Below, piece by piece: positions 45,501-57,500 of a stretch of 64,000 nucleotides of DNA. Below the pieces are notes generated by a model. The model did not search any database. It saw only the letters and a list, made by a program, of their open reading frames with translations, and was not told the DNA's origin. The position numbers and the translations under genes are program-made. This DNA comes from Macrostomum hystrix (lineage: Eukaryota; Platyhelminthes; Macrostomidae): the NCBI GenBank assembly GCA_950097015.1, contig CATNEN010000007.1, forward strand, positions 11,719,001 through 11,783,000. The letters are read 5' to 3'. Every line of letters starts with the position of its first letter. Within the stretch, counting starts at the first letter, position 1.

Positions 45501-48500
45501 ACTGCGTTGCCCTCTCCCTCCCACACTGGCATAGCGTCATTGTCAACGTGCAATGCTCTTGGCATGTACTTTGTGTTGCGTCATGCACTCATGACTGGGC
45601 TGCATGTCTGTAGCCACTGTGGCTGCGACTATACGAGTATAACAACTCAAATATACGGCCCAAGAGGCCACGTTCCTTACTCACTCAGCTGCACTACTAT
45701 GGCATCGCAAGTCAGTATTCAAACCCCACCCGCACTGGACTTGCGCACGGACCCTAGCACAGCCCAAACAAAATGGAAGAAATGGCTCGCCCAGTTCCAG
45801 CTGTTCACGGTCACGGCATCGACGATAAGAAGCGGCTGCGCCAGCTGCTACTGTACACCGCCGGCGAGGACCTGCAGGCGATCGCGGCCGGCCTCACCAA
45901 CGAGGCGGCGGGCAAGGACGTCGACACACTCGTTGCCGCGCTCAATCAGCACTTCGACGGCAAGCGGAATCTGCCGTTCACCCGCTACCAGTTCAGGCTC
46001 TGCACTCAGCGCCCCGGTGAGCCCGAGGCGATGGCTCCAGCGCCGCAAGGACGCCGCCGACTGCTGCGCCTTCGGAGACCTGCGAGAGTCTCTGATCCGT
46101 GATCAGGTGATTGCCTGCTGCAGCTCCGACCAGCTCCGTCGGAAGCTGCTAGCCATCGACAACGTGGACCTGGAGCAGGCGGTGCGGGCGGCCCGGGCCA
46201 TGGAAGCGGCGGAGGCCCAAGCGAGCGTCATGGAGGCCAACGATGCGTCTGTGCTACGGCTCCGACGTCAGGAGGCCGGTGCAGTAGCCCATGCAGCGCG
46301 GCGGCCGACAGGGCAGCCCAGGTACATCAGGTGCGGAGCCCCCGGCCACCGCACGTGCAGCGCAGCCGAAGGCAAGACGTGCAACCTCTGCGGCAAGCGA
46401 AATCACCTGGCGAGCACCCTCAGCGAGGTCGAGCGGCGCTACGCCGTCATCATGCAAGCCCTAGAGACGGGCCACTGGCGCTGCGGCGCCGCGGCCCCGG
46501 CGCACAGCTTCCGGTCCCTGAAGGATGAGCTCAGCGTCCACGGCGACGTGGTGCTCCGGGGCAGCAAGATCGTGATCCCGGCGGAGCTGCAGCAGCTGAC
46601 CATCGCACTAGCGCACCAGGGTCACCTCGGCCAGAAGAAAACGTGCGACCGGAAGTGGAAGGTCTGGTGGCCCGGCATGACATAGCAGGTCGAGGCCGTT
46701 GTCTCCCGCTGCCGCCCGTGCCAGGCGGCTCGACCGGACGGCGCCATCAAGCAGCCGCCGATGCAGCCGACACCGCTACCCCCGGGGCCATGGCAATCGC
46801 TGAGCGTGGACGTCTGCGGACCGTTCCCGACTGGCGAGAACGTGGTGGTCCTGGTGGACTACTTCAGCCGGTACCCGGACACCTACCTGGTGCGCAGCCT
46901 CACGAGCGCCAGCATCATCACCTGCGCCATGGCCTCGTTCAGTCGCTTCGGCGTGCCACGGCAGATCACCACGGACAACGCGACCTACTTCACGAGCGAG
47001 GAGTTTAAGGAGTTCCTCGACGGCCTCGGAGTCCAGCACCGCAGGGTCACCCCACTCTACCCGGCAGCGAAAGGCGAGGTCGAGCGATTCAACCGCAGCC
47101 TCAACAAGTGTGTCAACGCCGCGGCAGCGGAGGGCAAGGACTGGCGCCGGGCCATCCATGAGTGGCTGCTCGGCTACCGTAACTCGGTGCACCGCGGCAC
47201 GGGCCGTTCGCCCAACGACCTCATGTTCAACAGGGCCGTCGGCGACCTTCTGCCTGCCGGCCCCGCGGAGCAGCTGGACGACGCCGGACGGCAGCTGCAG
47301 CGTCATAACCGCAGCTACAAGCAGGCGATGCGCCGCGGCCGACACGCGAAGAGCGGCAGCGCCACACGGCATCTCGGCGGGCGCCCGTGTGCTGCTCAGG
47401 AACCGCGGCAAGGCCAAACTGCGGTGCCCGTTCGACCCGCGCCCCTGGCTCGTCAAAGCGGTCCACGGCGATGCCCTGACGCTGGAGAGAGGCGAGGCCG
47501 TGCTGCTGCGGCACGTGACCGAGACCAAGCCGCTGCGCGAGTGCCCCTTGGAGCCGGACGAACCGCTGGACGGCCGGCTCGCTGATCCGCAGCCCGCCAC
47601 AGACGGCGGCGCCACGGACGGTGCCATAGCGCAGAGGCCCCGTCAGGCTAAGAGGCACATCTGCTATAAGGAGAAACTGTAGTGACAGGGGCTGACAGGC
47701 ATCTTTCCATGCGAACTATTTGCGGTTTATTTTGCGTTCCGATTTTTCAAGACCCACTCAATGCGCCGCGCGTTTGACCTTTTTTTACTCCGAGGGGGAG
47801 AGATGTAGTGCATTGCGTTGCCCTCTCCCTCCCACGCTGGCATAGCGTCACTGTCAACGTGCAATGCTCTTGGCATGTACTTTGTGTTATGTAATGCGCT
47901 CATGACTGGGCTGTACGTCTGTAGCCACTATGTGGCTGCTACTATATAACAACTCAAATATACGGCACAAGAGGCCACGTTCCTTACTCACTCAACTGCA
48001 CTACACAACTTGAGCAAGCAATCGGATTCAAACAAAATGTATTTTTTCAAATCCAGGTCAACCCAGCGACGAAGCCTCGAGCTTGACCTTCGTGCGGACC
48101 GGCCTGGGCAGGCGGTTTCCAGCCACCGCGGTGATTCCTTCCAGGCTTCAGGAATTCGGCGGTTTCTCAGGCGATGTCTATTCTCTGTCGCTCGACTTTC
48201 CCGGGGATGAGGTCTTCAACTTTGCCATGTACCTCAGCAGCATGGACTTCACTGTGTTTCTTCCCTGCGTGTACACCGTCAGCGGCCTCATCATCCAGGG
48301 CTCTGGCCAGCTGCAGCCTCCGTTCGGTGGCCGATTCAAGAGCTTCAACCTGATGTTCGCCTATGAGAGGCGGCAAGATATGACGGACTATTACAGGGAC
48401 CTCCAGACAGGCTTGCCTGTGAGTCTTGCTGATTCATGAGTTAGAGATCGGAGATCAGGGATCAGGACCTAAGGACACGCGTTATGGGGATCATTGCTCT

Positions 48501-51500
48501 GCTTTCAAGTACCTGAAGTCGCATATTTCTTTCAGGCCGTCTTCGATGGTCCCAGAGACGAACTGCAGAGGCGGCGCCACATTCTGTCGAACCCCTTCTT
48601 GGCACAGGCGGTAAAACTGGTGTTTCTCGGGAATCCGTCAGATCCTACAACATTCTACTTTGGCCGCGCGGCTGTGAAGCTTGACCTCATCGGATTTCCA
48701 AATGATACAAGTAAGTAAATTTAGATTTGCGATCGTAAGCTTATATCTGTCTTCCCTTGCTTGGGACCCTTAGAACAGTATAAGTTCTATTTACATTTCA
48801 AAGCCCATTTTTGAAAAGTTGAGGCATCCATAATTGGTGAAAAAGTTTTTTGTCAGGCAGCATTTTCAATTCCGTTGCCCCCTTACTCGCTGTGTTTTAA
48901 TGTGAATCTCCATCGAGAAAACTCACTCGATTGCAGATAGCACACAGGTGTTGGCCACCGAACACAAAATTTCGATGGAGGACTCACGAACTATGCTGGT
49001 GGACTTTCACAACATCTACCATCTGAATTACCTCAAATTTAATCGAAGTTCCTCGGCTCCGCTGCTCTTCCACCTGAGCTTCGAAGAAGTGTATGGTGAA
49101 GTGGAGCTACTGAGGATCTATAACACCACATGGCTGGTAAGGTAACTTTTTCATTCCGTTTCTCAGTTTCTACAAGTTCTTGATCTGTCATGGATGGCTC
49201 TTGCAGTTCAACGTGACAGCCGCCATCCAGAAGGTGACGCTGCCGCAAGTCCTGCAACCGGTGAGGCTGAGGTTTCACCTGCAGAACGGCAGCGGCCCGC
49301 TAAGTCCCAGCGAATTGTCTCTCTTCGGCAAGCGAATCGTTGAGTGCCCGCTCGGCTTCACACCGAGCTTCAACGTGTGCGTCAGAGTGATCACAGTGAA
49401 CGCCAGCCAGGGTGCGGCCCAGAACCACTGCAGAACGTACTTATGGGCGGGGCAGCGCGGTACTCTGTACATGCCCAAGGACGCTCTCAGCATGAGCCTT
49501 CTAAACAAGATGTGAGGATGTGACTGATGTAGAAATCACATTTTTACGTAATGTAATGATATTTTGGGCCCATTGTGAAATTATATGTTTTGAGACATAC
49601 TCTCTTATGTTCTTTATGTGAGCTCACTGAGTTAACAAACGACGGCGTTGAGTTATATTTTTTGCATCATCTGAATTACCCATTTCGGTTCACCTCTACT
49701 CAAGCAGCACAAAAACATTAGTGATGGCGAATTCCAATGGCCAATTCAGAGTCAACAAAACTCAGACTGGGCTAAATCGCATTTCCAGGACTCCCTGGAC
49801 AATACATGTCGGCCTTTCAAGGAACTCGAGCACTGGCCGCTGGGAGTGGTTTGATGGAGAGCCTGTCAGCCTCTCCGCCTGGGTGGTAGAGCGACAAGGC
49901 AACCGGCATGCCGCTTGGCATGTGCTGTACAATGGTCTTGTCCCTGTTGCCTCAGCTGAGTTGAGCCTCTACTTTGCCTGCCAGCTTACCATGCCTAAAA
50001 GTGAGTTTTCGTTTATTTTTTTCTTTCGGCTGGTAATACAATGCCAAATTTTTCAATGCAGGTAACGGCCAATGCGTCAGAGGTGTACTGATGCAATATG
50101 GGTACTTAGCTAGTTCTTTGGCCTCCTACAATTTACGAGACGTGAACTCCATGGCCGCGGTCTCGAGCTACAACTCCATGGACGAAAAATATCGGAACTA
50201 CTCAATCTCCATAGTTTACTACTCTTCACCTTACTTTAACCTCATTGACGGATCCTATTGGCACTCAATATTCTACTTTGGAGATCCCAATGGAAAACTT
50301 GAATACGCCGTGTGCGTTAGCAAAGGTACTTCGTGGCATGGAAATATTGCTTAATTGTTTTTTGTACCTGATACACCAGATAAAGTAGTTATTAGCACAA
50401 ATTCCAATTTTTCAGAATGAATTAATTATATTTTATGCGTATTTGCTTCTAAAAGATTCTTAGAAACCAATTTCGCTACTTTAGACTGCATTCAGCCGCT
50501 GCTGCCCGGAATTCCTGGGCAGCTAAAAGTGCAGCTCAGCAGTCGTGGCCGTTCGTCCTACCACCGTCCTGAGGACGCAATTATGGGTAGCATCTTGACT
50601 AGCGGCGGTGAGTTCATGGTTGATAAGACCTCGTAGGAAAATAGTTCCGCGCTCCAGTTCATCTGCTTCAGTTCACCCAGTTGTAGAATCGACACCAGAA
50701 TCCAGTAGCTTCATTTCACCCAGTTGTAGAATCGACACCAGAATCCAGTAGCTTCAGTTCACCCAGTTCTAGAATCGACACCAGAATCCAGTAGCTTCAT
50801 TTCACCCAGTTGTAGAATCGACACCAGAATCCAGTAGCTTCATTTCACCCAGTTGTAGAATCGACACCAGAATCCAGTAGCTTCATTTCACCCAGTTCTA
50901 GAATCGACACCAGAATCCAGTAGCTTCAGTTCATCCAGCTGTAGAATCGACACCTGAATCCAGTAGCTTCATTTCACCCAGTTGTAGAATCGACACCAGA
51001 ATCCAGTAGCTTCATTTCACCCAGTTCTAGAATCGACACCAGAATCCAGTAGCTTCATTTCACCCAGTTGTAGAATCGACACCAGAATCCAGTAGCTTCA
51101 TTTCACCCAGTTGTAGAATCGACACCAGAATCCAGTAGCTTCAGTTCACCCAGTTGTAGAATCGACACCAGAATCCAGTAGCTTCAGTTCACCCAGTTGT
51201 AGAATCGACGCCAGAATCCAGTAGCTTCAGTTCACCCAGTTCTAGAATCGACGCCAGAATCCAGTAGCTTCAGTTCACCCAGTTGTAGAATCGACACCAG
51301 AATCCAGTAGCTTCATTTCACCCAGTTGTAGAATCGACACCAGAATCCAGTAGCTTCAGTTCACCCAGTTGTAGAATCGACACCAGAATCCAGTAGCTTC
51401 AGTTCACCCAGTTGTAGAATCGACGCCAGAATCCAGTAGCTTCAGTTCACCCAGTTCTAGAATCGACGCCAGAATCCAGTAGCTTCAGTTCACCCAGTTC

Positions 51501-54500
51501 TAGAATCGACGCCAGAATCCAGTAGCTTCAGTTCACCCAGTTGTAGAATCGACACCAGAATCCAGTAGCTTCAGTTCACCCAGTTGTAGAATCGACACCA
51601 GAATCCAGTAGCTTCAGTTCACCCAGTTGTAGAATCGACACCAGAATCCTGTAGCTTCAGTTCATCCAGTTGTAGAATCGACACCAGAATCCAGTAGCTT
51701 CATTTCACCCAGTTGTAGAATCGACACCAGAATCCAGTAGCTTCAGTTCACCCAGTTGTAGAATCGACACCAGAATCCAGTAGCTTCAGTTCACCCAGTT
51801 GTAGAATCGACACCAGAATCCAGTAGCTTCAGTTCATCCAGCTGTAGAATCGACACCAGAATCCAGTAGCTTCATTTCACCCAGTTGTAGAATCGACACC
51901 AGAATCCAGTAGGTTCATTTCACCCAGTTCTAGAAACGACACCAGAATCCAGTAGCTTCAGTTCACCCAGTTGTAGAATCGACGCCAGAATCCAGTAGCT
52001 TCAGTTCACCCAGTTGTAGAATCGACGCCAGAATCCAGTAGCTTCAGTTCACCCAGTTGTAGAATCGATGCCAGAATCCAGTAGCTTCAGTTCACCCAGT
52101 TGTAGAATCGATGCCAGAATCCAGTAGCTTCAGTTCACCCAGTTCTAGAATCGACACCAGAATCCAGTAGCTTCATTTCACCCAGTTGTAGAATCGACAC
52201 CAGAATCCAGTAGCTTCAGTTCACCCAGTTGTAGAATCGACACCAGAATCCAGTAGCTTCAGTTCACCCAGTTGTAGAATCGACACCAGAATCCAGTAGC
52301 TTCATTTCACCCAGTTCTAGAATCGACGCCAGAATCCAGTAGCTTCAGTTCATCCAGCTGTAGAATCGACACCAGAATCCAGTAGCTTCATTTCACCCAG
52401 TTGTAGAATCGACACCAGAATCCAGTAGCTTCAGTTCACCCAGTTGTAGAATCGACACCAGAATCCAGTAGCTTCAGTTCACCCAGTTGTAGAATCGACA
52501 CCAGAATCCAGTAGCTTCATTTCACCCAGTTCTAGAATCGACACCAGAATCCAGAAGCTTCAGTTCACCCAGTTGTAGAATCGACACCAGAATCCAGTAG
52601 CTTCATTTCACCCAGTTGTAGAATCGACACCAGAATCCAGTAGCTTCATTTCACCCAGTTGTAGAATCGACACCAGAATCCAGTAGCTTCATTTCACCCA
52701 GTTCTAGAATCGACACCAGAATCCAGTAGCTTCATTTCACCCAGTTGTAGAATCGACACCAGAATCCAGTAGCTTCATTTCACCCAGTTCTAGAATCGAC
52801 ACCAGAATCCAGAAGCTTCAGTTCACCCAGTTGTAGAATCGACACCAGAATCCAGTAGCTTCATTTCACCCAGTTGTAGAATCGACACCAGAATCCAGTA
52901 GCTTCATTTCACCCAGTTGTAGAATCGACACCAGAATCCAGTAGCTTCATTTCACCCAGTTCTAGAATCGACACCAGAATCCAGTAGCTTCATTTCACCC
53001 AGTTGTAGAATCGACACCAGAATCCAGTAGCTTCATTTCACCCAGTTGTAGAATCGACACCAGAATCCAGTAGCTTCATTTCACCCAGTTCTAGAATCGA
53101 CACCAGAATCCAGTAGCTTCAGTTCACCCAGTTGTAGAATCGACACCAGAATCCAGTAGCTTCATTTCACCCAGTTCTAGAATCGACACCAGAATCCAGT
53201 AGCTTCATTTCACCCAGTTGTAGAATCGACACCAGAATCCAGTAGCTTCAGTTCACCCAGTTGTAGAACCGACACCAGAATCCAGTAGCTTCAGTTCACC
53301 CAGTTGTAGAATCGACACCAGAATCCAGTAGCTTCAGTTCACCCAGTTGTAGAATCGACGCCAGAATCCAGTAGCTTCAGTTCACCCAGTTGTAGAATCG
53401 ACGCCAGAATCCAGTAGCTTCAGTTCACCCAGTTCTAGAATCGACGCCAGAATCCAGTAGCTTCAGTTCACCCAGTTCTAGAATCGACGCCAGAATCCAG
53501 TAGCTTCAGTTCACCCAGTTGTAGAATCGACACCAGAATCCAGTAGCTTCAGTTCACCCAGTTGTAGAATCGACACCAGAATCCAGTAGCTTCAGTTCAC
53601 CCAGTTGTAGAATCGACACCAGAATCCTGTAGCTTCAGTTCATCCAGTTGTAGAATCGACACCAGAATCCAGTAGCTTCATTTCACCCAGTTGTAGAATC
53701 GACACCAGAATCCAGTAGCTTCAGTTCACCCAGTTGTAGAATCGACACCAGAATCCAGTAGCTTCAGTTCACCCAGTTGTAGAATCGACACCAGAATCCA
53801 GTAGCTTCAGTTCACCCAGTTGTAGAATCGATGCCAGAATCCAGTAGCTTCAGTTCACCCAGCTGTAGAATCGACACCAGAATCCAGTAGCTTCAGTTCA
53901 CCCAGCTGTAGAATCGACGCCAGAATCCTGTAGCTTCAGTTCACCCAGCTGTAGAATCGACACCAGAATCCTGTAGCTTCAGTTCATCCAGTTGTAGAAT
54001 CGACACCAGAATCCAGTAGCTTCAGTTCACCCAGTTGTAGAATCGACACCAGAATCCAGTAGCTTCAGTTCACCCAGTTGTAGAATCGACACCAGAATCC
54101 AGTAGCTTCAGTTCACCCAGTTGTAGAATCGACACCAGAATCCAGTAGCTTCAGTTCACCCAGTTGTAGAATCGACACCAGAATCCAGTAGCTTCAGTTC
54201 ACCCAGAATATGCTGGGTTAGAGATTTGTGTGCTGTTGCGGCCTCCTTAGCTCAGTCCACGGACTGACAGCCTGTGGAAACGCTGTTCCATTAAACCATA
54301 GGGCTAAGCCTTAACAACAGCGAATCTCTAAGCATAGGAAAGCTTCGTTATTATTGAAACTCGCGCGCCAATTGCAGCTCCATGCGTTCACAATCGCGGG
54401 GACGGCAAATTCTACCTGTATGACCTGAATGTGACAGCCGAAGGTATCGCCTGCCTCCCAGAGACTGAAGACAGTGCGGCTGGTCTGACCTACAATCGCC

Positions 54501-57500
54501 AGTGCTTCAGCCGTAAGCGCTTCCTAAATGATGTGCGACCTATGGCACTAGAAGACACAAACCTCACTTTCCCGTAAAATTAAACATATTCGAAGAATGT
54601 TCGAAACAGGACATGCAGCTTTAGTTGTAAAAATTCAAGTTGATTAACTGAAGAGGTGTGCTTTATTAAGCTATTATTAACTTTCTACTGACCATTGCTC
54701 CAGGGAACCCGTATGAGCAGCCTTCGTGCAACACTAATTTAGGCCGGAAAACATGCATCGATTTCAGCTGCTGTAAGCGCACAACACAATCAACCTTCCC
54801 GAATCTCTTCGGTACATAAACGTTTTTCAATTTACTAGAAGGCGCTGTTTTGTTTTCAGTCGATTACTACCATCTAGTGACCAGCGACAGGCAGATCGGC
54901 GGTCAAAATGCTGCTAGAAACAAAGCGGTGTGGATGAACGGTCGCAGCATTTCCACCACAAACACCGACAGTAGAGGCTTTATTAGAGTACTCACACCCA
55001 GCTCTCTTGCGGACACGATCACCCTTCACTGGCTGCTGGTCGACCTCAAGCTCCGCCACACGATCACTGGCGTGGAGCTGGAGCGCTCCCATGGTACGAT
55101 TACTAGCTTATGCGCTAGCTTTCTCTGCCGTTATCAGTGACGATTTTAGCGCGTGAAGATTAATTGCTTTATAGAAAGTACAAGCGACGATGTAGACAAC
55201 ATCCCTGTATTTTAAAAGTTATTTTATATATGTTATTTGATGTAATAATAATAAGCGTGATCAAATGTGTCTACGGCCTTCTTAATCGAAAAGTTGGTTT
55301 TCTACTCGACCCCAGGCGCGGAGGACCATTTCCCACTAATCGTCATTGTCGGCAACAAGTTCAACATGTCTGCCGGCGAGACCGAGTTTCAAGACTGGCC
55401 TCTGTGCGACTCAATCGAGTTTTCCACAGGCAGTCTGCAATACAGCCTCATCTGCAGCCAGCCGATGCAGGCCAGATACGTGGCTGTCACTCGACCTGCG
55501 GACATGGGAATACTCAACTTAACAAGCCTGTTTGTTTATGCGGAGGAATGTGAGTCACCAAAAGTGTATAAGCTCGTGCTAAAAATACACTTTTTACTGC
55601 AGGGGTCGGAAAACTCGGGCTCGACCCGGCCCTAGAAGCTCCCGGCCTGTTGCCCCTTCCGATACCTACAGTATCATTTTTCATCTCTCCTGTGTCTCAT
55701 CTATCCCGTGTCTCACCTCTCCCGTGTCTCATTTCTCGTGTGTCTCATCTCTTTCTTGTCTCATCTCTCCCGCATCTCATCTCTCCTGTGTCTCATTTCT
55801 CCTGTGTCTCATCTCTTACCTGTCTCATATTTTCCCTGTCCATCTCTCCTGTGTCTTATCTCTCCTATTTCATATTTCTACAGTCAATGCGGCCCGCTGT
55901 CTTCATTTAGGTTCTCTTTTTGGCCTGCTAGCTAATAAGTTTGCCGACCCCTGGTTTACTTCCTTTTTTCAACCCATCTCGCTAATATAATGTACATCTC
56001 ACTCATCTACGAGCTCAATCTGAAACTCGCGATCGTAGTTATGCAACATAAATATGCCCGGTAATATTTTATATCGCGCATATACTATTCCCACTGCTTC
56101 CAGTGTACGAGTATGCCGCATATGTGGACAAGCGAGTTCATTGGTTCCCCGATGAAGCTGTTTTCGACGCCTTGGCAACACAGAACGCGACACTCTTCAT
56201 ACGGATTCTGTCCAGAGTGGCAAAGATTTGGCTGACCAATCAGTTTGGATATCTGGAAGCGATGACAAATGTATGTTGTTGCGATTGTGTAAAAACAATG
56301 TTCAAGTGAACGAATATTCCTTGCAATGCACTCGCGAATGCCGATTCACTATCGAATTTCAGCCGAGGTACATGGTGCTGTTGAAGGGAGACGGGCTGAG
56401 CGGGATCTCCTACTTGGGAGTTGTGGTGGAGCACAGCGACTACTCGTCTTCAAACGCGTCGTTTTACACGCTCGGATCACTGAATACCACCCTGAATCGG
56501 TCGGTGCAGTTCAACACCGACGACTTTGCTCAAGTCTGCGTCACGTGGCAGGCAGCTGGTGGAGTAACCGTGATCAGGACCTTCGTAAATGGTGTTCAAG
56601 TCGGCGAATCATCGGATGCCATCTACGGCATTCCGGTCCTGAAAGTTGGCTTTTCTAACGATGTACTGAGCTCATCGACTGGCAACATTCATGTGTATTT
56701 CAACGTTCCCAGCACCAAGAGTGTAGGATCCTTCAGACCGACGGCCTTTCAGGGAGCTAGCCTTGAACATATATACCTACAGGTTGAGTAACTGCTTTGC
56801 TGGTAAAGCTGGGCTTCAAGTATGAGAAGCCTGTTCTGTTTTTATCGTCAAATAAAAACTCCAGATCCTTCCTCAGAGAGGATAACTAACATTATAAACA
56901 AAGTAGAACTTTATTTCGTCACTGCAGGCAATATTCGACAAGTTTGTCCGCCTGCAATGGATAACACTGCTTGGTGGCCCCGGAAGTAGCTCTATCGGAG
57001 ACTTCATGACCTTGGTCAGAGCTTTCAACATCACCCACAGTGATGAGGCGCGCTACTGGAGAATTTATTACGCCTCGATAGTGAGTCAGTGCAGTTTCTA
57101 AGGGACTGTCGCTGTTCTGTTGTACTTTTGCGCTATTTAAATACGACAATTTCTTTTAAACGAAAAGACGTAAAATAATGGAAATGGATTTTGTAACAGA
57201 AAAATAGCATTTTTAATTTCTTAATTCATCTAGATATAGAAAGTGCCACTAGTGCTATTAATAACAATAAGCCAGCTACGCTCGTATTATTTTTTTTTAA
57301 ATGCAGCCCGTTGGAGGTCCGCGAGACAATCCCCGCCAGGCTGCCAGTTTCCGCTTTCTGCCCTTCCTATTGACTCTCGGTGTGCGGCTGTTTCCCATTC
57401 AAGCTGTCAACATCCCGGAGTTCAAGCTGCAGCTTTACGGCTGCATCTACTGTAAGCCACTACCAATGTCCCTGTCGCATTCATTTCTTCATCCGAATAT

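Larger units (their letters stand above)
45488..48010 (+). mobile_element. LTR retrotransposon (Gypsy/Metaviridae-like), internally deleted, in an intron of the large gene
   Basis: LTRs at 45493-45698 and 47804-48005 (about 206 and 202 bp) begin TGTAGTGC and are flanked by the 5-bp target duplication CAACT (45488-45492, 48006-48010). A polypurine tract GAGGGGGAGAGA precedes the 3' LTR. The LTRs differ at roughly a dozen positions by eye, so the insertion is not very recent. The interior is only about 2.1 kb and codes for gag and integrase but lacks protease and reverse transcriptase. It lies in the host gene's orientation. Confidence 0.92.

Noticed and set aside
46776-47627. 283-codon minus ORF in the LTR element
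   Set aside because: Antisense shadow of the GC-rich integrase; the plus frame has the DD35E core.
50670-54206. CRISPR-like array
   Set aside because: The repeats are directly adjacent with no unique spacers, and the setting is an intron of an animal gene. It is a tandem satellite. The same applies to the 45-, 49- and 63-bp arrays.
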